In this document: positions 1 to 14,000 of the stretch, in pieces | Layout of the letters: every line of letters starts with the position of its first letter | Position numbering within the stretch: position 1 is the stretch's first letter | From: Rallus limicola | Taxonomy: Eukaryota > Chordata > Aves > Gruiformes > Rallidae | Direction: 5' to 3' | DNA length: 64,000 nucleotides | Assembly (NCBI GenBank): GCA_022605955.1 | Contig: JAKCOZ010000041.1 | Coordinates: 3,088,501-3,152,500 of the forward strand | The notes under the pieces: generated by a model | Told to the model about the DNA's origin: nothing | Seen by the model: only the letters and a program-made list of their open reading frames with translations | Database searches by the model: none | Made by a program: the position numbers and the translations under genes

Positions 1-395
1 GGGACCTGGGATGTGTGTGTGTGTCCATGCCCCGCCGAGCATCCGCTGCACCGAGCCCTGCTCCTGCCCCACCGCGGGTGAGGGACGCTTAGGAAGGGGG
101 TCGGAAGGGACCTCCAGAGACCAGCAGTATCTCCCTAACCAAAGGTGCCAGCGCTGATAGATATTTCTGGTCTGATTCCCCCCCAGGTAGCCCACCAGCA
201 GCCCCACAAGCATTTGGGCTCAGTGCTTTCCTAATCCAGGGAACTAACATTCTGGCAGCTAGTGTTCTCTGCAGGTATTGTCCTTTGCCATTCCAACTAG
301 AGGGAACCAATGAGGGAAGGAACAAGAACCACCAAGAAATAAATACCTGGCTCCTGGCCTGGTGTGAGGAGCAAAGAATCAGGTTCTTTGACAAT

Positions 396-914
396 AGATT
401 CACAGAGCCATAGGGGTTGACAGGGACCTCCAGAGAATTGAGTCCAACCTCCTGCCAAAGCAGCTCCCTAAGACAGGTTGCACACGTTGGTATCCAGACG
501 GGGCTGGAATCTCTCCAGAGATGGAGACTCCACACCCCCCTGGGCAGCCTAGCCCAGGGCTCCCTCACCCTCACTGGGGAAAAGTTCTGCCCCAGCTTGC
601 TGGGGAACTTCCTAGGCTCCAACTTGCAGCCATTGCCCCTTGTCCTGCCCCCACAGACACTGAAAAGGGGCTGCCCATTTCCCCCTGCAGCCACACTTAA
701 GATCTTGATCAACATGAAGAAGGTCCCCCCTTAGTCTTCCTCTCTCCAGGCTGAACAGCCCCAGCTCCCTCAGCCTTTCCTCACAGGGGAGATGCTCCAG
801 GCCCTTCAGCATCTCCATAGCGAGGAGATCCCTGGCTTTTTATCTCAGGGAGCCCAGCACTGGACACAACAGTCCAGGTGGGGCCTGAGCACGGCAGAGC
901 AGATGGGGAGGACC
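396..914 (-). mobile_element. CR1 LINE fragment, 5'-truncated (subfamily II)
   Basis: The sequence reads as the 3' part of CR1 on the minus strand: end of the ORF2 region, then the 3' UTR, with the 3' terminus at the left. It shares its sequence with the copies at 32768, 47461 and 55599, for example the GATGGAGACTCCACACCCCC block in the plus-strand reading. Reading frames here are transposon remnants. Confidence 0.9.
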
Positions 915-3900
915 ATCACTGATGGCTTCGGCCTTTGCAAACAAGAAGTCTGGCCTTGAACCTAGATGTTGTTTACTCTGGCCTGGGGGAAGCTTCTAGT
1001 TGCTTCTTGCAGAAGCCACCCCTGCAGCCCACCCCCCGCATATCCCCTCCACCAGGACCCCACCACACAAAACTACAACAACATTCAAGGAAAGGAAACT
1101 TCTGAGTTTTGCTGGAAGATGTGTAGTAGTCCTTGGTCACACTAAAGAAATGATGTCTCCAAATGCAGATCCTGTAGAAAGGTGGGGACAGTAGTGACTT
1201 TTTGTGGAGAGTCCAGAGCAGGAAGGTGTAAGGGATAAAAAGAGAGTTTGTTCTTCCTGCCACTTAGCTCCCTCCATTGCTGGTTTGTTGGTTTTCCTCC
1301 TGTGGTCTGTGTTGTGGACTTTGCTTTGGAGTAACCTCAACATGGAGGCTGGAACAAGAATGTGACAGTTATGCTATCATTCAATAAAATAGGCTTGGTC
1401 AGCTGTATTGCAATTAGCAGAAGGGACCAAGTTGTAAAGCAGGCTTTCTTTTTGTTTTTAGCACTTAATCTGTTGCAGCTCACAAGGTTCTTCTCCTTCC
1501 CCCTGCTCTTTCTGCTTGCCTTATGCATTAGGTTCTTGCCTCTGGAAGCATGGCTTTGATGTAACTAACCTTCTGATTTTCTCTTAAGCACTGGGGAAAT
1601 CAGCTGCTCCTTCCCTTCCTGACCACTGCACTTATCATCAAGGTGCTCCTGATGTATTCATCAAAAAGGCATCATTCGCTGGGCCTGAGAGGCCTGTCCC
1701 AGAGATAAAGCAAGTGAGGTAAGCTAGAAATGTGGGCTCTCTCTTCTGTGGAGTTTGAACCAGAGGAATTGTTGCTAGCCTGTGTTTAACCTGAGTTCTG
1801 CTGCTGCTCTTTCAGATCTGCAGAAGGACTGATGCTTGACTGGTATTTTCTGAGCCTCTGTATTTAGATGCCACTTTCCCCTAAGGTAAATACACCAAGA
1901 CAAAGTCTCTGATACCATTAACAGCCACAGGAACCACAGGTACACACTTAGGTGGGTATTCTTTCCTGCAGCAAGTGCAGCACCTTTCTCAAATCCCAGG
2001 TGCCTTCCTGTCAGGAAACATTTCCCCCTTCTCCACAGCAAACACCAACACTGCTTTTGCCTGTACCATGGTGCTGGGGCTGCCCATCTCTTCCCAGCTG
2101 GCTGTGTTCTCCCTTCTGTGTTGTCCTTCCAGCTAGGGAGAGAAAAGACTGGAACATGAAGGCTCAACCCTGGCCAACTCCTTAGTGAGAGCCCTGGTCC
2201 CAAGTCTGTTTAGCATCAAGTGAGCAGTTTTTCTTCTCTGTGAGCCTGTCCTTACCTCTGTCAGTCACAAGAAGATCACAATCCTGTCTGACTTGACACT
2301 GGACTCATGCTTGGTTTCTAAATCCAGCCAAGCACATCAAATGCCTAAAGTGCTCAGGAGGGATCTTCTTTCCAAAATACACATTTTCCAGGGCTGAAGG
2401 TGTGACTGGTTCTCTGAACTACAGCTTTTAATCTTGTGCTTAGGAAGGTAGAAATCTTTTCTGCCCCTCCAAAATATTACACTGCAGATCACATTGGTTC
2501 TTACCAAAAGAGAGGGGTCAGAGACCACGAAGATGCTCAGAGTGCTGGAGCAGCTCCCCTCTGGAGAGAGGCTGAGGGAGCTGGGCTGGGTCAGCCTGGA
2601 GAAGAGAAGGCTGTGGGGGGACCTCACTGCAGCCTGCCAGTCCCTGAAGGGAGCAGAGACACAGGAGGGAATCAGCTTGTTCAAGGGCAGAGACTGGCAG
2701 GACAAGGGGGATGGAGTGAAGCTGAAGGAGGGAAGGGTTAGAGGAGATCTTAGGGGGAAGCTCTTTGCAGAGAGAGTGGTGAGGGGCTGGACGGGGCTGC
2801 CCAGAGAGGGGGTGGGTGCCCCGTCCCTGGGGGTGTTGAAGGCCAGGTTGGCTGGGGCCCTGGGCAACCTTGTGTAGCTCCAGGCCTGGAGGTTGGTGTC
2901 CCTGCCTGTGGCAGGGGGTTGGAGTTCTGTGAACCTTGGGGTCCCTTCCAACCCAGACCAGGCTGGGATTCTATGGTCCCCTCTTCATCTACCCAAGACA
3001 GCCAGCAAGGATGAATGTCAATTCATTTAGCCAGAAATGTGAGCTCAGCGTAAAACAGCCAGTAGATTTCTCAAGGTCTTTCTCTCTACACCAAGGTGAG
3101 CTCAGTGCTCATGCATCTGCAGTACACTCAGCCAGGCTTAAGTTTAACATAGGAAAGAGAGGTGGTCATTTGCTGGGCTTTACAAAGACAAAGTCTGGGG
3201 AAAGGATTCTGGAAAATGAAATTTCAGTTACACCTGAGCTGGTACTAAAAAGAAAGAATAAATAAATTCCCCTTTCCTTTAAAGCCCTTGATGTGGAGTC
3301 AGAGCTTCTAGTGCAGACTTTAAGCTCAGGATTTCTTTTGGTCTTAACTGAACATCTTTTCCCTCACTTTCCCCGGAGCCTAGGCAGGAATGGTCCCACC
3401 ACCTACATAAACACTTCCCAGGTCTACAGAAAAGGGCAGTTTAACATAAAAGCAAAGCAATGAAGGTGGTGTGGTGCACAAGCCTGTGCCCAGAGCTACT
3501 CAGCAATGTTTTGCAGAGTTAGAGCCCAAGCTGTAAATAAGGCCTACTCCATGGAGAGCCCTTAGTCCATGGATGAAACCAGAGTCACCCTCAGAGAGAT
3601 ACCTGTGGCTCAAGCCACAGCACAGCTTCTTCTGCGGTTATTTATACAGCTTTATCTTTGGAATAATAAACTTTATAAACACAGCAGGGACAGCCAGGCG
3701 CCGCTCTGCCCCGGCGGGCTCAGGTCTGGCTGGCACAGGCCCTTCCTGAGCAGCCCTCAGGCAGGTAACACTGTGGGAAGCGTTTTGGGAACATGGACAC
3801 AGCCTGTGGCGAAGCATTCATACACTCGCACCCTAGATGGCAGCAGCACCCAAACCGTTGGCCTCAACCCACCAGCAAGCCCGCAGAAAGGTGCTGTTTC

Positions 3901-3949
3901 CCCCTAGATCCTGTCCGGAGGTCTCCATCAAAACATTCTGCAGGCCTAA
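915..3949. other. Non-coding DNA around the CR1 at 2508
   Basis: Outside the CR1, no frame in 915-2507 or 2977-3949 shows recognisable protein similarity or a splice-bounded exon. I see only unique intergenic sequence. Confidence 0.6.
2508..2976 (+). mobile_element. CR1 LINE fragment, 5'-truncated (subfamily I)
   Basis: It is homologous to the copies at 25546, 36220, 40140, 45056, 52391, 58938, 60321 and 63668. It includes the shared ATGCTCAGAG...CTGGAGCAGC block and the terminal CCAACCCAGACCAGG, then ATTCTATG. The near identity among copies suggests recent activity. Confidence 0.92.
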
Positions 3950-4452
3950 AGAATCACAGAGTCACCAGGTTGGAAAAGGCCTTTAAGCTCATCAAGTCCA
4001 ACCATTCCCATCCTAAGCTGAACCAGATCCCTGAGCACCTCATCTCCCCAGCTGGTAAACACACCCAGGGAAGGGGACTCAGCCCCTCCCTGGGCAGCCT
4101 GGGCCAGGCCCTGACAACTCTGCCAGGGAAGAACTTTGCCCTCCCATCTGCTCTGACCCTGCCCTGGCCCAGCTTGAGCCCATTGCCCCTTGTCCCAGCT
4201 CCTGGCCCCTGGCTGAAGAGCCCACCTCTCTGCACCCTCCTGGCAGGGCAGGGGAGGTGGGGAGAAGGGCTCCCCTGAGCCTCCTCTTCTCCAGGCTCAA
4301 CACCCCCAGCTCCCTCAGCTGCTCCTCAGAGGATTTGCCCTCCAGCCCCTTCCCCAGCCTGGTTGCCCTTCTCTGCACTCACTCCAGGACCTCCATGTCC
4401 TTCTGATGCTGAGGAGCCCAGAACTGGACCCAGCACTCCAGGTGGGGCCAGT
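3950..4452 (-). mobile_element. CR1 LINE fragment, 5'-truncated (subfamily III)
   Basis: It begins (3' terminus) with GAATCACAGAGTCACC and matches the plus-strand copy at 37812-38312 closely over about 500 bp. It shares the typical CR1 CTGAGGGAGCTGGGGGTGTT block with it. Confidence 0.9.
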
Positions 4453-5066
4453 AGCTAGATCCTCTTCCCATTACAGGTACACACTGGGCTGAGGCCTCCG
4501 AAAACATGAGGGGCTCCACCACCACACTGTCTTTACAGGACACATCACCTCTTCTTGGATTTTCTCCTCTTCCTCTCCACAGAGTGCTGCGGTTCACCCA
4601 TCACCCTTCCTCTTCCCTGTGCTGTGGGAAGCAGTGCCACATCCCTTCTCCCAAGCAGCAAGTGGGCACCGCTCCATGAACAGCTGAGTATCTGGCTCCA
4701 CCTAACGGCAGGTTTATTGGAGGCTGCAGTGAGCTTGGCTAGAGGCTGCCAGCTGGATTGCTCTGGGGGACCATATTTATAAATAATACTTGAAAGGATA
4801 AGTCCAAGTTGATGACCTCTCAGAGCACTTTTTGTATTCCTTCCAGAGATCCTTATTCACACCTACCCAAATGCTTTCCAGACTGACTGAAGAGACAACA
4901 GGTCATGGAATTAAGGCATAAATGTTTGGCTGAGTCTCCTTCTCTCCACTCATTTTCTGGTAACCTGTTAACTGGAGTAAGCAGCTACAGCCATACAAGC
5001 AAGACCAAGACTGTAGAAAAGTCTTACCCTATCTGTTTTTTTTTTTAATTTCTAAGAAGTTACACC

Positions 5067-5114
5067 CCATTCTCCCTCCCTCCACACCCCCCATTCTCCC
5101 TCCCTCCACACCCC
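5067..5114. repeat. Perfect 24-bp tandem duplication, pyrimidine-rich
   Basis: Two identical units starting CCATTCTCCCTCCC sit side by side (5067-5090 and 5091-5114). Confidence 0.9.
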
Positions 5115-7785
5115 GACTTTATTGTTGCCAAACATAAGCCTTGGCAGAAGACAACTGCAGATTCACCTTTACCTGCACCTGCCCCCACCCAGCACTTGGG
5201 CACCAGGAACTTCCTTCTCTGGTCACCCACTGCTGCCACTTTGCCCGGCCTCATGGCTGGGAATAGTCAGTGCCTCATGTGCAGCACAGCCCATCCTGGG
5301 TTGAATGTGGCCACATGATGTTTTTCAGGCCCAAACTTCATCTTCAGCCAGAGTGGTTCTGTTCCTTCTGTAAGCAAAGAGATGCTCAGTGCTGTAACAC
5401 CACCTCAGCACTTTGTAGAGCTGCCATCTTCCTGCCTCCCAGCACAGCCTGTGTGACTCATTGCTTGACTCTTTGCTGTATGAAGAGCGTTTCCACATCA
5501 TCAGCAAGAGTCACCAGAGAGATTATTTTTGCTTGCTGAGGGATTGGTTCCCAAGGGGGTAAAGGAACTGGGCATGGGTAGTTAAATAATCCCAAAGGAT
5601 CTCTGCATTGCTTTAAAGCCCTATGAAACTCAAGGGTACTTTAAAGCACCAGTATTGTCCCCATGAAATCCCCTCTAATAGAAACAAGAGATGCCTCCAC
5701 TGAGCCTAAACCACATGCCAAGCTACAGCTTAGAAAAAGCTTCTCCATAGCAGTGCACCATGCCTTTCTTGGAGCCCTTAACCCCCTTGTTTTCTGGAGC
5801 TTGAAGTAACACAGCACAGGAGCAGTTGTAAAAAAACTGCTTTTTGAAGTCACCCAGCCCATCAGTTGGCCAGTACAGCCAGTGATGAACCAGGGATCAC
5901 AGGGACTTGGCACTACTCCAGTCTAAGCTCAGAAGCTGCTGTTAGTTGACAACTGTGACAGCCGACAGGCACCTTCCCATCACTTTGCAATGCTCCCGTG
6001 CCACCTCTTGCCCACCACTTGCTCCTCACACACTTGAAGGCCAACTTCTCCTGACCATCTGCAAGAAGCCCAAGGTCTCAGCTGGAAGGCTCCTTCCAGC
6101 CCCATGCCAACAGCTACCACGAGGGCTGGCTGGCAGAGCACCATGCTGGGCAAGGCGATGGCTGTGCACGCTGTGGGCATCTGTCCTCTCTGCTCAGGTT
6201 TGTCCTCTCTGCTCAGGACAGCTGCACAAGGGGGACAATGACAGCACTGCCTTCCCCTCACAGAGACATAATGGGGTGAAAAGTTAAGTCTCATTTGAAA
6301 GCTGCTCTGTCAGCATGAAAAGGACCTGGTGGGTTACTCCCCAGCAGCCTGGGGAACATCATGCACCTTCACATCTCTATCAACATGTTCAACTAACAGC
6401 AGAACTTCAAGTGACTGGATCTGTGGGCACCTATTTACTCAGCTTCTGATCACTGGCAGGTACCACAGCTACCTGCCATTCTCAAGTCTGCCCATGTTTC
6501 TGACACACACCAGTGAGATCTCTGATCTGTCCAGCTCACCTTCTGGAGATGCAAGGAACTGGTGGTTGTGTTAGAAGTATCCCAGGATTGCCATAGTGGT
6601 GTCCTAAGCTGAGAGACCAAGTACATACACCAAAAAACCACCAAACCAAACAGGATAGAAAGAACACTTGGCCATGCATTTGCAAGAGCCTGTGGCTGAC
6701 AGGTAGTTCCTCCCAAGCCACAGTATTTTATATACATTCAGTATTGTTTCAATTTGTCATTATTTCTGTTGTGAGCTTGACATCTTGAAAGGAAGAACTC
6801 CTCCTGGCCAGAACCTGCTGCTTCAGTCTCAGTAGGACACACAGAAGTCTGACTGTTTCAGGAACCAGAAGAATTCAAGTGATGCAGTTCTGGTCCAGCA
6901 CAGACTCACTCAGGCACCAGAGCAGCTTCCACAATCTGCATTTCTGGAGATCTTGGACTGGAACAGAGTTCACTCCAACCCACATTCTACTTCCCAGGTA
7001 ATAGCCCAGGTTTATAAGAAACATTTTCAAGACACTTTTAGTCCACCTGGTGCTTTTCTGACTCTTCAGCAGTGTAATGGAAGTCTTTAGACATTTCTAA
7101 TTCCAGCAATGTTACCATTTATCTCTGGTAAGTCACAGGAGAAATGGACATAACAATTAGAGCTTTTAACTGATCATGTATCTAATCTGCAATGAGTTTC
7201 CCCCTGTACCAGATCACACCCAAACCTACCCCAAAAGAAACCACCATCTCAAGTTCCACTCCAAATTTTTCAGTATCAATCACCAGTCTGCCAGGACACT
7301 CATGAGGGAGGGGGTTTGGCCTTAATGCAGCAGCACTTAGCTGCTCCTAACCAGGATTTCACCTCTTGGAAAATGGCATTTTTGTAACTTACCAGGCACA
7401 TTCCTGTCCTTTGGAGGTGATGCTCCTCTCAGCTGAGCAGATGATGTAGTGGGAACACCCACAGCAGCAGTACCTTCACAGTTCAGCCCCAAACAAGCAT
7501 TGCTTTCCAAGCCCATGAAGCATGCCACAAAAGCAATTCAAGCAAGTTTTGGACCATCCTTAGGAGGCTACAGAGCCCTAATTTTGATAAAACCTCTGTC
7601 TCCAGAGTAGCACATACCTCATGAGAAGTGAGAATCATCTGGCCCTAAGTTATCATCAGTGGCAAATTCTCCAGCAGCATGTGTTACTTGGCAGCAAAGA
7701 CACCAGTGTCTCTCTCCACCACACTCCCCACCCCCCAGTAAAACAGCATCAAGGAGGAGAGCAGATAGGGAATTCTGGCCTAATT

Positions 7786-7925
7786 CAGGTGGAAGGGAAG
7801 CCTCAGAGTTACCTAACCCAACCCCCTGCTCAAAGCAGGTCCAAGAGTAGGATGCTATGTGCTGTACCCATTTGAGTCCTGAGTACCTCCAGGGATGTAG
7901 ACCCCACCCCCTGCCAGCAGCCCCA
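7786..7925 (-). mobile_element. Old, diverged CR1 3' fragment
   Basis: It is weakly but recognisably similar to the generic CR1 3' end: GGTGGAAGGGAAGCCTCAGAGTT..., then CCAACCCCCTGCTCAAAGCAGG, and then a CTCCAGGGATG block. Much more diverged than the other copies. Confidence 0.6.
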
Positions 7926-10489
7926 CAGTATGTTCATGTATGAGAAATGCTACACCCAATGCCTACAAGTACTTACCAGAAACACCCCTCTGTCCAGACA
8001 TGCTGTGTTCAGCACAGGGAGATGCTCCTTGAAAAAACAAAAGTGGGGTCAGAATGGGTCACAGGAAGACAACAGCCAGATCCAGATACAGCTTGTGGTT
8101 GTGTACTGTAGGAAAAATCAAATCAATCTCAAAAGGAACTGAAGGAAAACTTAGGCATTCTTCTGTTGAAGCTATTACTGAAAACCCCAGCTATTGGGAT
8201 TTAAGGATGTTGAACCCCTTTCCCTGGCAACATCCTACATGGGAGAATGGAATTGCTTGCATTTTGGGAAACACATCAAAGCCTAGGGAAATCTGAGTTT
8301 TGGCACCACCACATCTAAAGCTGCTTCAGAGCAAGCAGAGGCAGACAGAACATGTTTCAGTCAATAATCCAGGCCTCCAAGTCACACCTCTGCCCTGTCA
8401 GCTGGCAGCACACAAGTCTCTATAGCCACAATATTCAGAGCACCTTCAGTAGTTTCCTACTCAACTACATAAAGCAAACTAGGGGTCCCTCAAAGAGTTG
8501 GACTATCAGCTGAATATCCAATGCAAGTCTCTAGAAGGGCACCTGCTGTAGCTGGGAAGTCCACTTGCCTTTAAGCACAATCCATGTTTCTTTTTGTTGG
8601 TGCTTTTAGAGAGAACAGGTTTTAGAAAGACTTTTGTTGAAGGCAGCATTGGTTATACTCAGCTGTGCTTTATGAAACAAGACACAGAGCAGCATCACTG
8701 TTGCCAACTTGTGGCAAAACTTAGTCCCCCAGAGCCCTAAAGTTTTAATTATCTCTTAAAAAGCACAGTTGTTTTTTTTAATAGCTGTGAGACTGGCCTG
8801 AAGTGCTCCAAGGATGCAGATTTCAGTGGTGTAGAGATCAGTGATTTGCAGAGAGGCAACTGGAGTTATTAGCCATGTGCAATCAAGTAATTACCTTGTT
8901 TGACAGAACAAATTCAGTATTTTCTTCCCCTTTTACTCTTGTCCTTGCATACTGCATTACAAGTAGGTGAAGACTTGAGGAATTCACTTCAAAACAAGAA
9001 AGCTAGGTTCAAGTAGTTATCAATATAAACCCCAAAATATAAATTAAAGCAGCAACAAATGCCCACTTTAGGGCTTTTCAGCATTGACCATGTTCTGTGA
9101 ACAGAGGTACACACAGGTACCTATGGGTGGGAGCTGGAACCAACCATACCAAAACTCCAGTAGAACCATTGAATATATTCAAAGTCTTACCACCCCTAGT
9201 TTAAACACAAACATTCTGTAGCCTCTGCTTTGCAAAAAAGGACACTCCACATCCAAAACAGCAGAAATCATCTTGTGGCTTGAGTTTCAGAACTGCAGGA
9301 GCATCATGAGTTTTGTTTCTGGCAAAGATGCAAGATAGTGTTACACCATGAGGATACAAACAAGGACCCCAGTATTTCCTTCCATGCACAGTTTGTTCTG
9401 CTACATGACACCCAGAACCCACCTTACCTTGATAATTCAAAGCTAATACCAATATGGCAGAATATTACAGAGCAGAATTGAGTGGTCTTAGAGGCTATCT
9501 TAATGGATTCATTAGTTCTTACACTGAAATTCAAGGTTTTCTACAAAGCATAGCACATGCTCATTGGGGTCATAGCAGATTCCAGTAGGATCATATTCTT
9601 GCACACTCCCCCAGCACATCCCACCTTAGCCAGTAAGAACACAGCCCCCTGGAACAGCCCCTGTACTCCAAAAATCCAGACAGCCCTAACATTGGTCATG
9701 GGAGGAGCAGCAGCAGCAGCATCACTGCCCAGAACAAAGTCACAGGAGGATGGATATGCTGGAATCTTGTTACCCACTGAGAAAGATTCAGCTTCCAAAT
9801 CTACAGAGCAAGGTGATGCTTCCATACTACTCAGAAGCAAACTTGGTTGGTGTATGTCAGGCTGATGAGGGCAGTATTGGAACAGACTGTTGTCCTTGAG
9901 AGATGGGATGAAGGAGGCCCACAAGAGACTGACAGCAGAAAGCACCAGTGTTGACCACAGAGCCATTTCATCATGAGCTCTCAGAGAAAGTTCTCCAGCC
10001 TCAAACTATCCAGAGCTCCTTGCACAAAGGAAAGCTTGAGACAGGCACACTTACAGCCAACTACAGTGTCTGCCTTGTTACCTTAAATAACCAGAGGCTC
10101 TGGAATGAGCCACAGGGGCTTGTGGCTACCTCAGGCAGCCACACTGCCCTACCCCACACAGTGAACTCAGTAGAACAAGGCTGGTGTGCATTCATTATCT
10201 CTGCCAAAGTATTACTAGCTCCACCCTAACAGTCAAAAGATGATGGAATATTTTACAAGGCATTTAAGAAAACTTTCCAGATCTCCACTGGAATGTTTTG
10301 CTGCCTAGAAGTGAAAAAATAGTTAACAATAATTTAAAAAAAAAAGACTTTAACTTAAAGGCTGCTGTGAGATAAAGCTTTCCTTGATAACAGAACTCAG
10401 AGACCTGCTGGTAAGAGCAAGTTAGCAGAAAGTCATTTGCAGATTTAACAACACCCACATAGAACAGGAAAAATTGCTAGTTCAGACTG

Positions 10490-10705
10490 GTTTGAGTTGT
10501 AAGGGACCTTAAAAGCCCATCTAGTTGCCCAGGGACACTCTCCATTAGCCCAGGGTGCCCAAAGCCCCATCCAGCCCAGCCTGGAATGCTGCCAGGGATG
10601 CAGCAGCAGCCCCAGCTTCTATAGGCACCCTGTGCTAGGGCATCCCCACCCCACACAGGAAGAGTTTCTTTCCAAGGTCTGATGCAAATCTCTCTTCAGT
10701 TTAAT
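10490..10705 (-). mobile_element. Old CR1 3' fragment
   Basis: It matches the generic CR1 3' end on the minus strand: a GGGACCTTAAAAGCCC block, CAAAGCCCCATCCAGCC, then CCAGGGATG and a decayed TTTCTTTCC block. It is diverged from the young subfamilies. Confidence 0.75.
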
Positions 10706-11049
10706 TAAAGCACCTAATTTCACTCAAGTCCAAAGTCAATTCTTCCTAAAACCTCTTAAAGCAGCATAGCTGTAAGATGCTATTCCTAAATATTAACCAT
10801 GTTAAACTGTGCCAAGCATCTCATACAGGTATAAGAGTACACCCCCAATTCCTACAACCTTCATTAGTCCATACAGAAAGGACAAGCTGAAGTGTAGCTG
10901 TACTCCACAGCTACCTAAGCACATTCCTACAGAAAGCCCTACTCTGCAGAACCAAGTAAGCCTGGTGACTCACACTAACCAGATCTTTGCATTTACTGAT
11001 AGACTGTAGTAGCCAGAAACTAAAAAGAACTACAAAGCAGCCTCATTAG

Positions 11050-14000
11050 TTGTATTCATCTTTTTTTTTTATTAGGTTTATTATGACTTAAGATTTTCAA
11101 TTACTCCAGCTGGGTAAACCACATTTGAGAGTAAGTTTAACTGCAGGACTTCAGTTTCAGCCAAAATCATTTTTGCATTACTTTATTGTAATATAGATTT
11201 AAATTGAACATTTAAAACTTACTTCATTAATAAGCAAGCCAAGCTCAGTAGCTTCATTGCAGGATGTACTTGATGTAACTTGTCACACATTCATGTGAGA
11301 TTTGATGTACATGGAGGAGAGAAGAGACCAGACAACTTGAGGATTCAGAGAGGAAGGCAAAATAAGCACCATTTGACCAAACTAAACAGTTCTCAAGTCA
11401 GTGTTTCTTACAGGAAAAAAAATCAGCTCATTTCTGGCTCCAGGAGCTACAGCTTGCATAACAGCTGAAAGCTAATTCCAGAATGTCACTTTCTACACTG
11501 GCACAAGAAACAGGCTTCAAAAGAACAGGTACTTGGCTTTTTTTTTTTCTTCTTCTTTTTTTTAAGAGACAACTTCTTGTTCTTGTGTTTGCCAGGGGAA
11601 AACATGCATTTATTTTTTTTTTGATCATTCTGGCAGAGGTTAACAAAGGACAGACAGCTGGGGCTAAACAAAAACAATCCAAAAAGTTGCCAAATATTTA
11701 AAGTACAAGCAAAAAAAAAAACCCCATTAATGCAATCAGTTTAATATCTAGGCCTGCTTTCTAAGAAAAATGGCACAAATTAAATAAAAAGCCAGATAAT
11801 TTAGTTTTAGAGAGTACTAGACTGTATTAATGCTTCAAAGCATTAACAGGATTGATTTCACTGCAAGGAAGAAGTGATTTGAACAGGCTCTGTATATTTG
11901 GGCTAGACCAGTCCATATATGCAGAACTGATACCATTATGATGTTGCCTTCACCACATGTAATAAGAGTCAAGTGTGTCAAAAGTTATGCACAGCATAAG
12001 CATCTTAGTTGTATAAGCCAGGTAATGAATAAACAGAAGACCTGAAGAATGTTTCTCACATGTCCTTTCTGCCCAGGACTCCAGATTTTTCTTGAACAGA
12101 AAAACCCTTCTGCCAACAGCCCAGTAAATGCTAATAGATATATTTAGACACCATCTTCAAAAATCTGTTGAAAATGCAGTCTCTGAATGAAAACTAGCTT
12201 TATGCAATATTAATTTTACATAAAATAAGTCTTATGAGTCATAGTTAATAGAAAAAAAACTGAAATTAATGTATACCAAGTCTTCAGGTGATGTGCAAGT
12301 TCAGCTATGTAACACAGGTGAGGGTTCTGAGCAGTCCTTACCATCTTGCTTTGGACAGTTCTTACACTCTCCCCATAAGCTACAGAATCTCTGGCTACAG
12401 TATTGTGCAACTGTTGACATCAAGAGCTCTTCCATGTAAAGAAACCTGATGGAAGCACCACAAAGCAAGGAAACCATGCCCTTAGCAGAGCACATAAGAG
12501 TTCTGAGAATTTAACACATCATTGCTGTCCTGACTGCAGAACACCAATGTGAGGAGACCACAGTAAAAGGAACAAAACTACAGTGAACTCTGCTTCAAAC
12601 AGGGAAGGTAGTAAGAGAGATCTGAGTCTACAAGCATGTAAGCAAAAGCCTTGAAGAGCTGTATATTAACACATGGAGCTCAAGGTGCCTTGACTTAGCT
12701 TGACCACCACAATTCTTTTTTAGTATTCTGAATCTATCCATAGCTACATTTCATCTGAGAATCAGCCTATGCTTCCAGTCAAAGCATGCACACCAACCAC
12801 CTCACTGAACACCCATTCCCAACTTGCAGGTTTGGAGCTCTTCCTTCTCTTATGCCTCCTGAATTATCCCTTCCCCAGGCAGAGATTCTGAGGCCCTGAA
12901 AGCCAGAGCTCTCCTCCCTTAAAGTCCTGCCACATCTACATGTAAAAGTAGTTAGGACACTGAGACTGACACGGATCCTTCCCCAGTCAGGAACAGATTT
13001 GCAGCAGATCAGTCTTGACCTCTACTTCAGTTCTACATTATGCTTATGTTATGGCAGCCAGAGTTCAATCCTATGAATGTATGCTCAACACAAAAAGAAA
13101 GCCATTTATCCTTTTAAATTAATTCATCCTTATGGCATGTTAATCCAGAGCTTTATAATCAACTTCCAGTTTTAAATTATTTTCTTAGCACTTCAGAGAA
13201 CCTGCATGTAAATCCCTCTGAAAGAGACAGCATCACACAATGTTAAGTTAGTCCAAGTTTCCACATGTGACCAGAAGTCTTACTTGTTAGAACACACCCC
13301 TCTTTCCAGCTATTCCCTCCCCTTCCCAATTCCCCTCTCCTCCCACCCCACCCATGGGCAATTACTTCACAAGAAATGTAAAATGGGATATGGGTGTACA
13401 CAAAAGCTACCCTTCACTAATACTGAACAGAATACCCATTTCCCAATTACAGGACATCTTCCTCTAAAATTTAGGTCAGCACTGGTGCAATCTGTGCCGT
13501 GTAGGATTACCACAAGGATAATACCAATAAGTACATATGTTTTCTCAAACTGATTTTAAAAACCTATGAAGTTAATTGGGGGAAAAAGTTTAATATTGCT
13601 ACTTCAGAGCACTAAAACACACAAAGTGAATCCAATAAAGATCCTTGTATTGTTTCAATATTAAGTATTAATTGCATGACCATCATAGCACCTCTTTACA
13701 TTATCACACAATCACCAGAATTATCAACTGCTGTTAAAACTAAAAAGAGTACAGTCCAATATTTATAACTTGCACACTGGTACTATACAGAAACTAGGTG
13801 CATGGTACAGTGCTGCAAAAATGGAAGCCTGCAGTTTTGACAAAGATGCCAAGTCATGTTGTAGACAAATTTAGTCAAACTGGCAATACTGTTTAAGCAA
13901 ATACTCAACACAGCAGGAAATAAAGGACAAAAAAGCATTCTATAACCAAATAAACATCTGAAATTTCCTTTCCCTTTAAGAATGCAAGTAAGGTCACTTT

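Larger units (their letters stand above)
4453..10489. other. Intergenic DNA, mostly unique
   Basis: Apart from the old CR1 at 7786, the 24-bp duplication at 5067 and a 19-bp-period duplication at 6182-6217, nothing is recognised. The open frames are short and look random. Confidence 0.6.

Noticed and set aside
2337..2951. Open frames of about 200 codons here and at 36250, 40189, 40392, 44799 and 58834
   Set aside because: They coincide with CR1 copies and recur wherever the same subfamily occurs. Most are the antisense strand of CR1, so they are transposon shadows and not host genes.
3609..3626. Short perfect inverted repeat CTGTGGCTCAAGCCACAG
   Set aside because: An 8-bp stem with a 2-bp centre is expected by chance in 64 kb. 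There is no U-rich tail or gene context.
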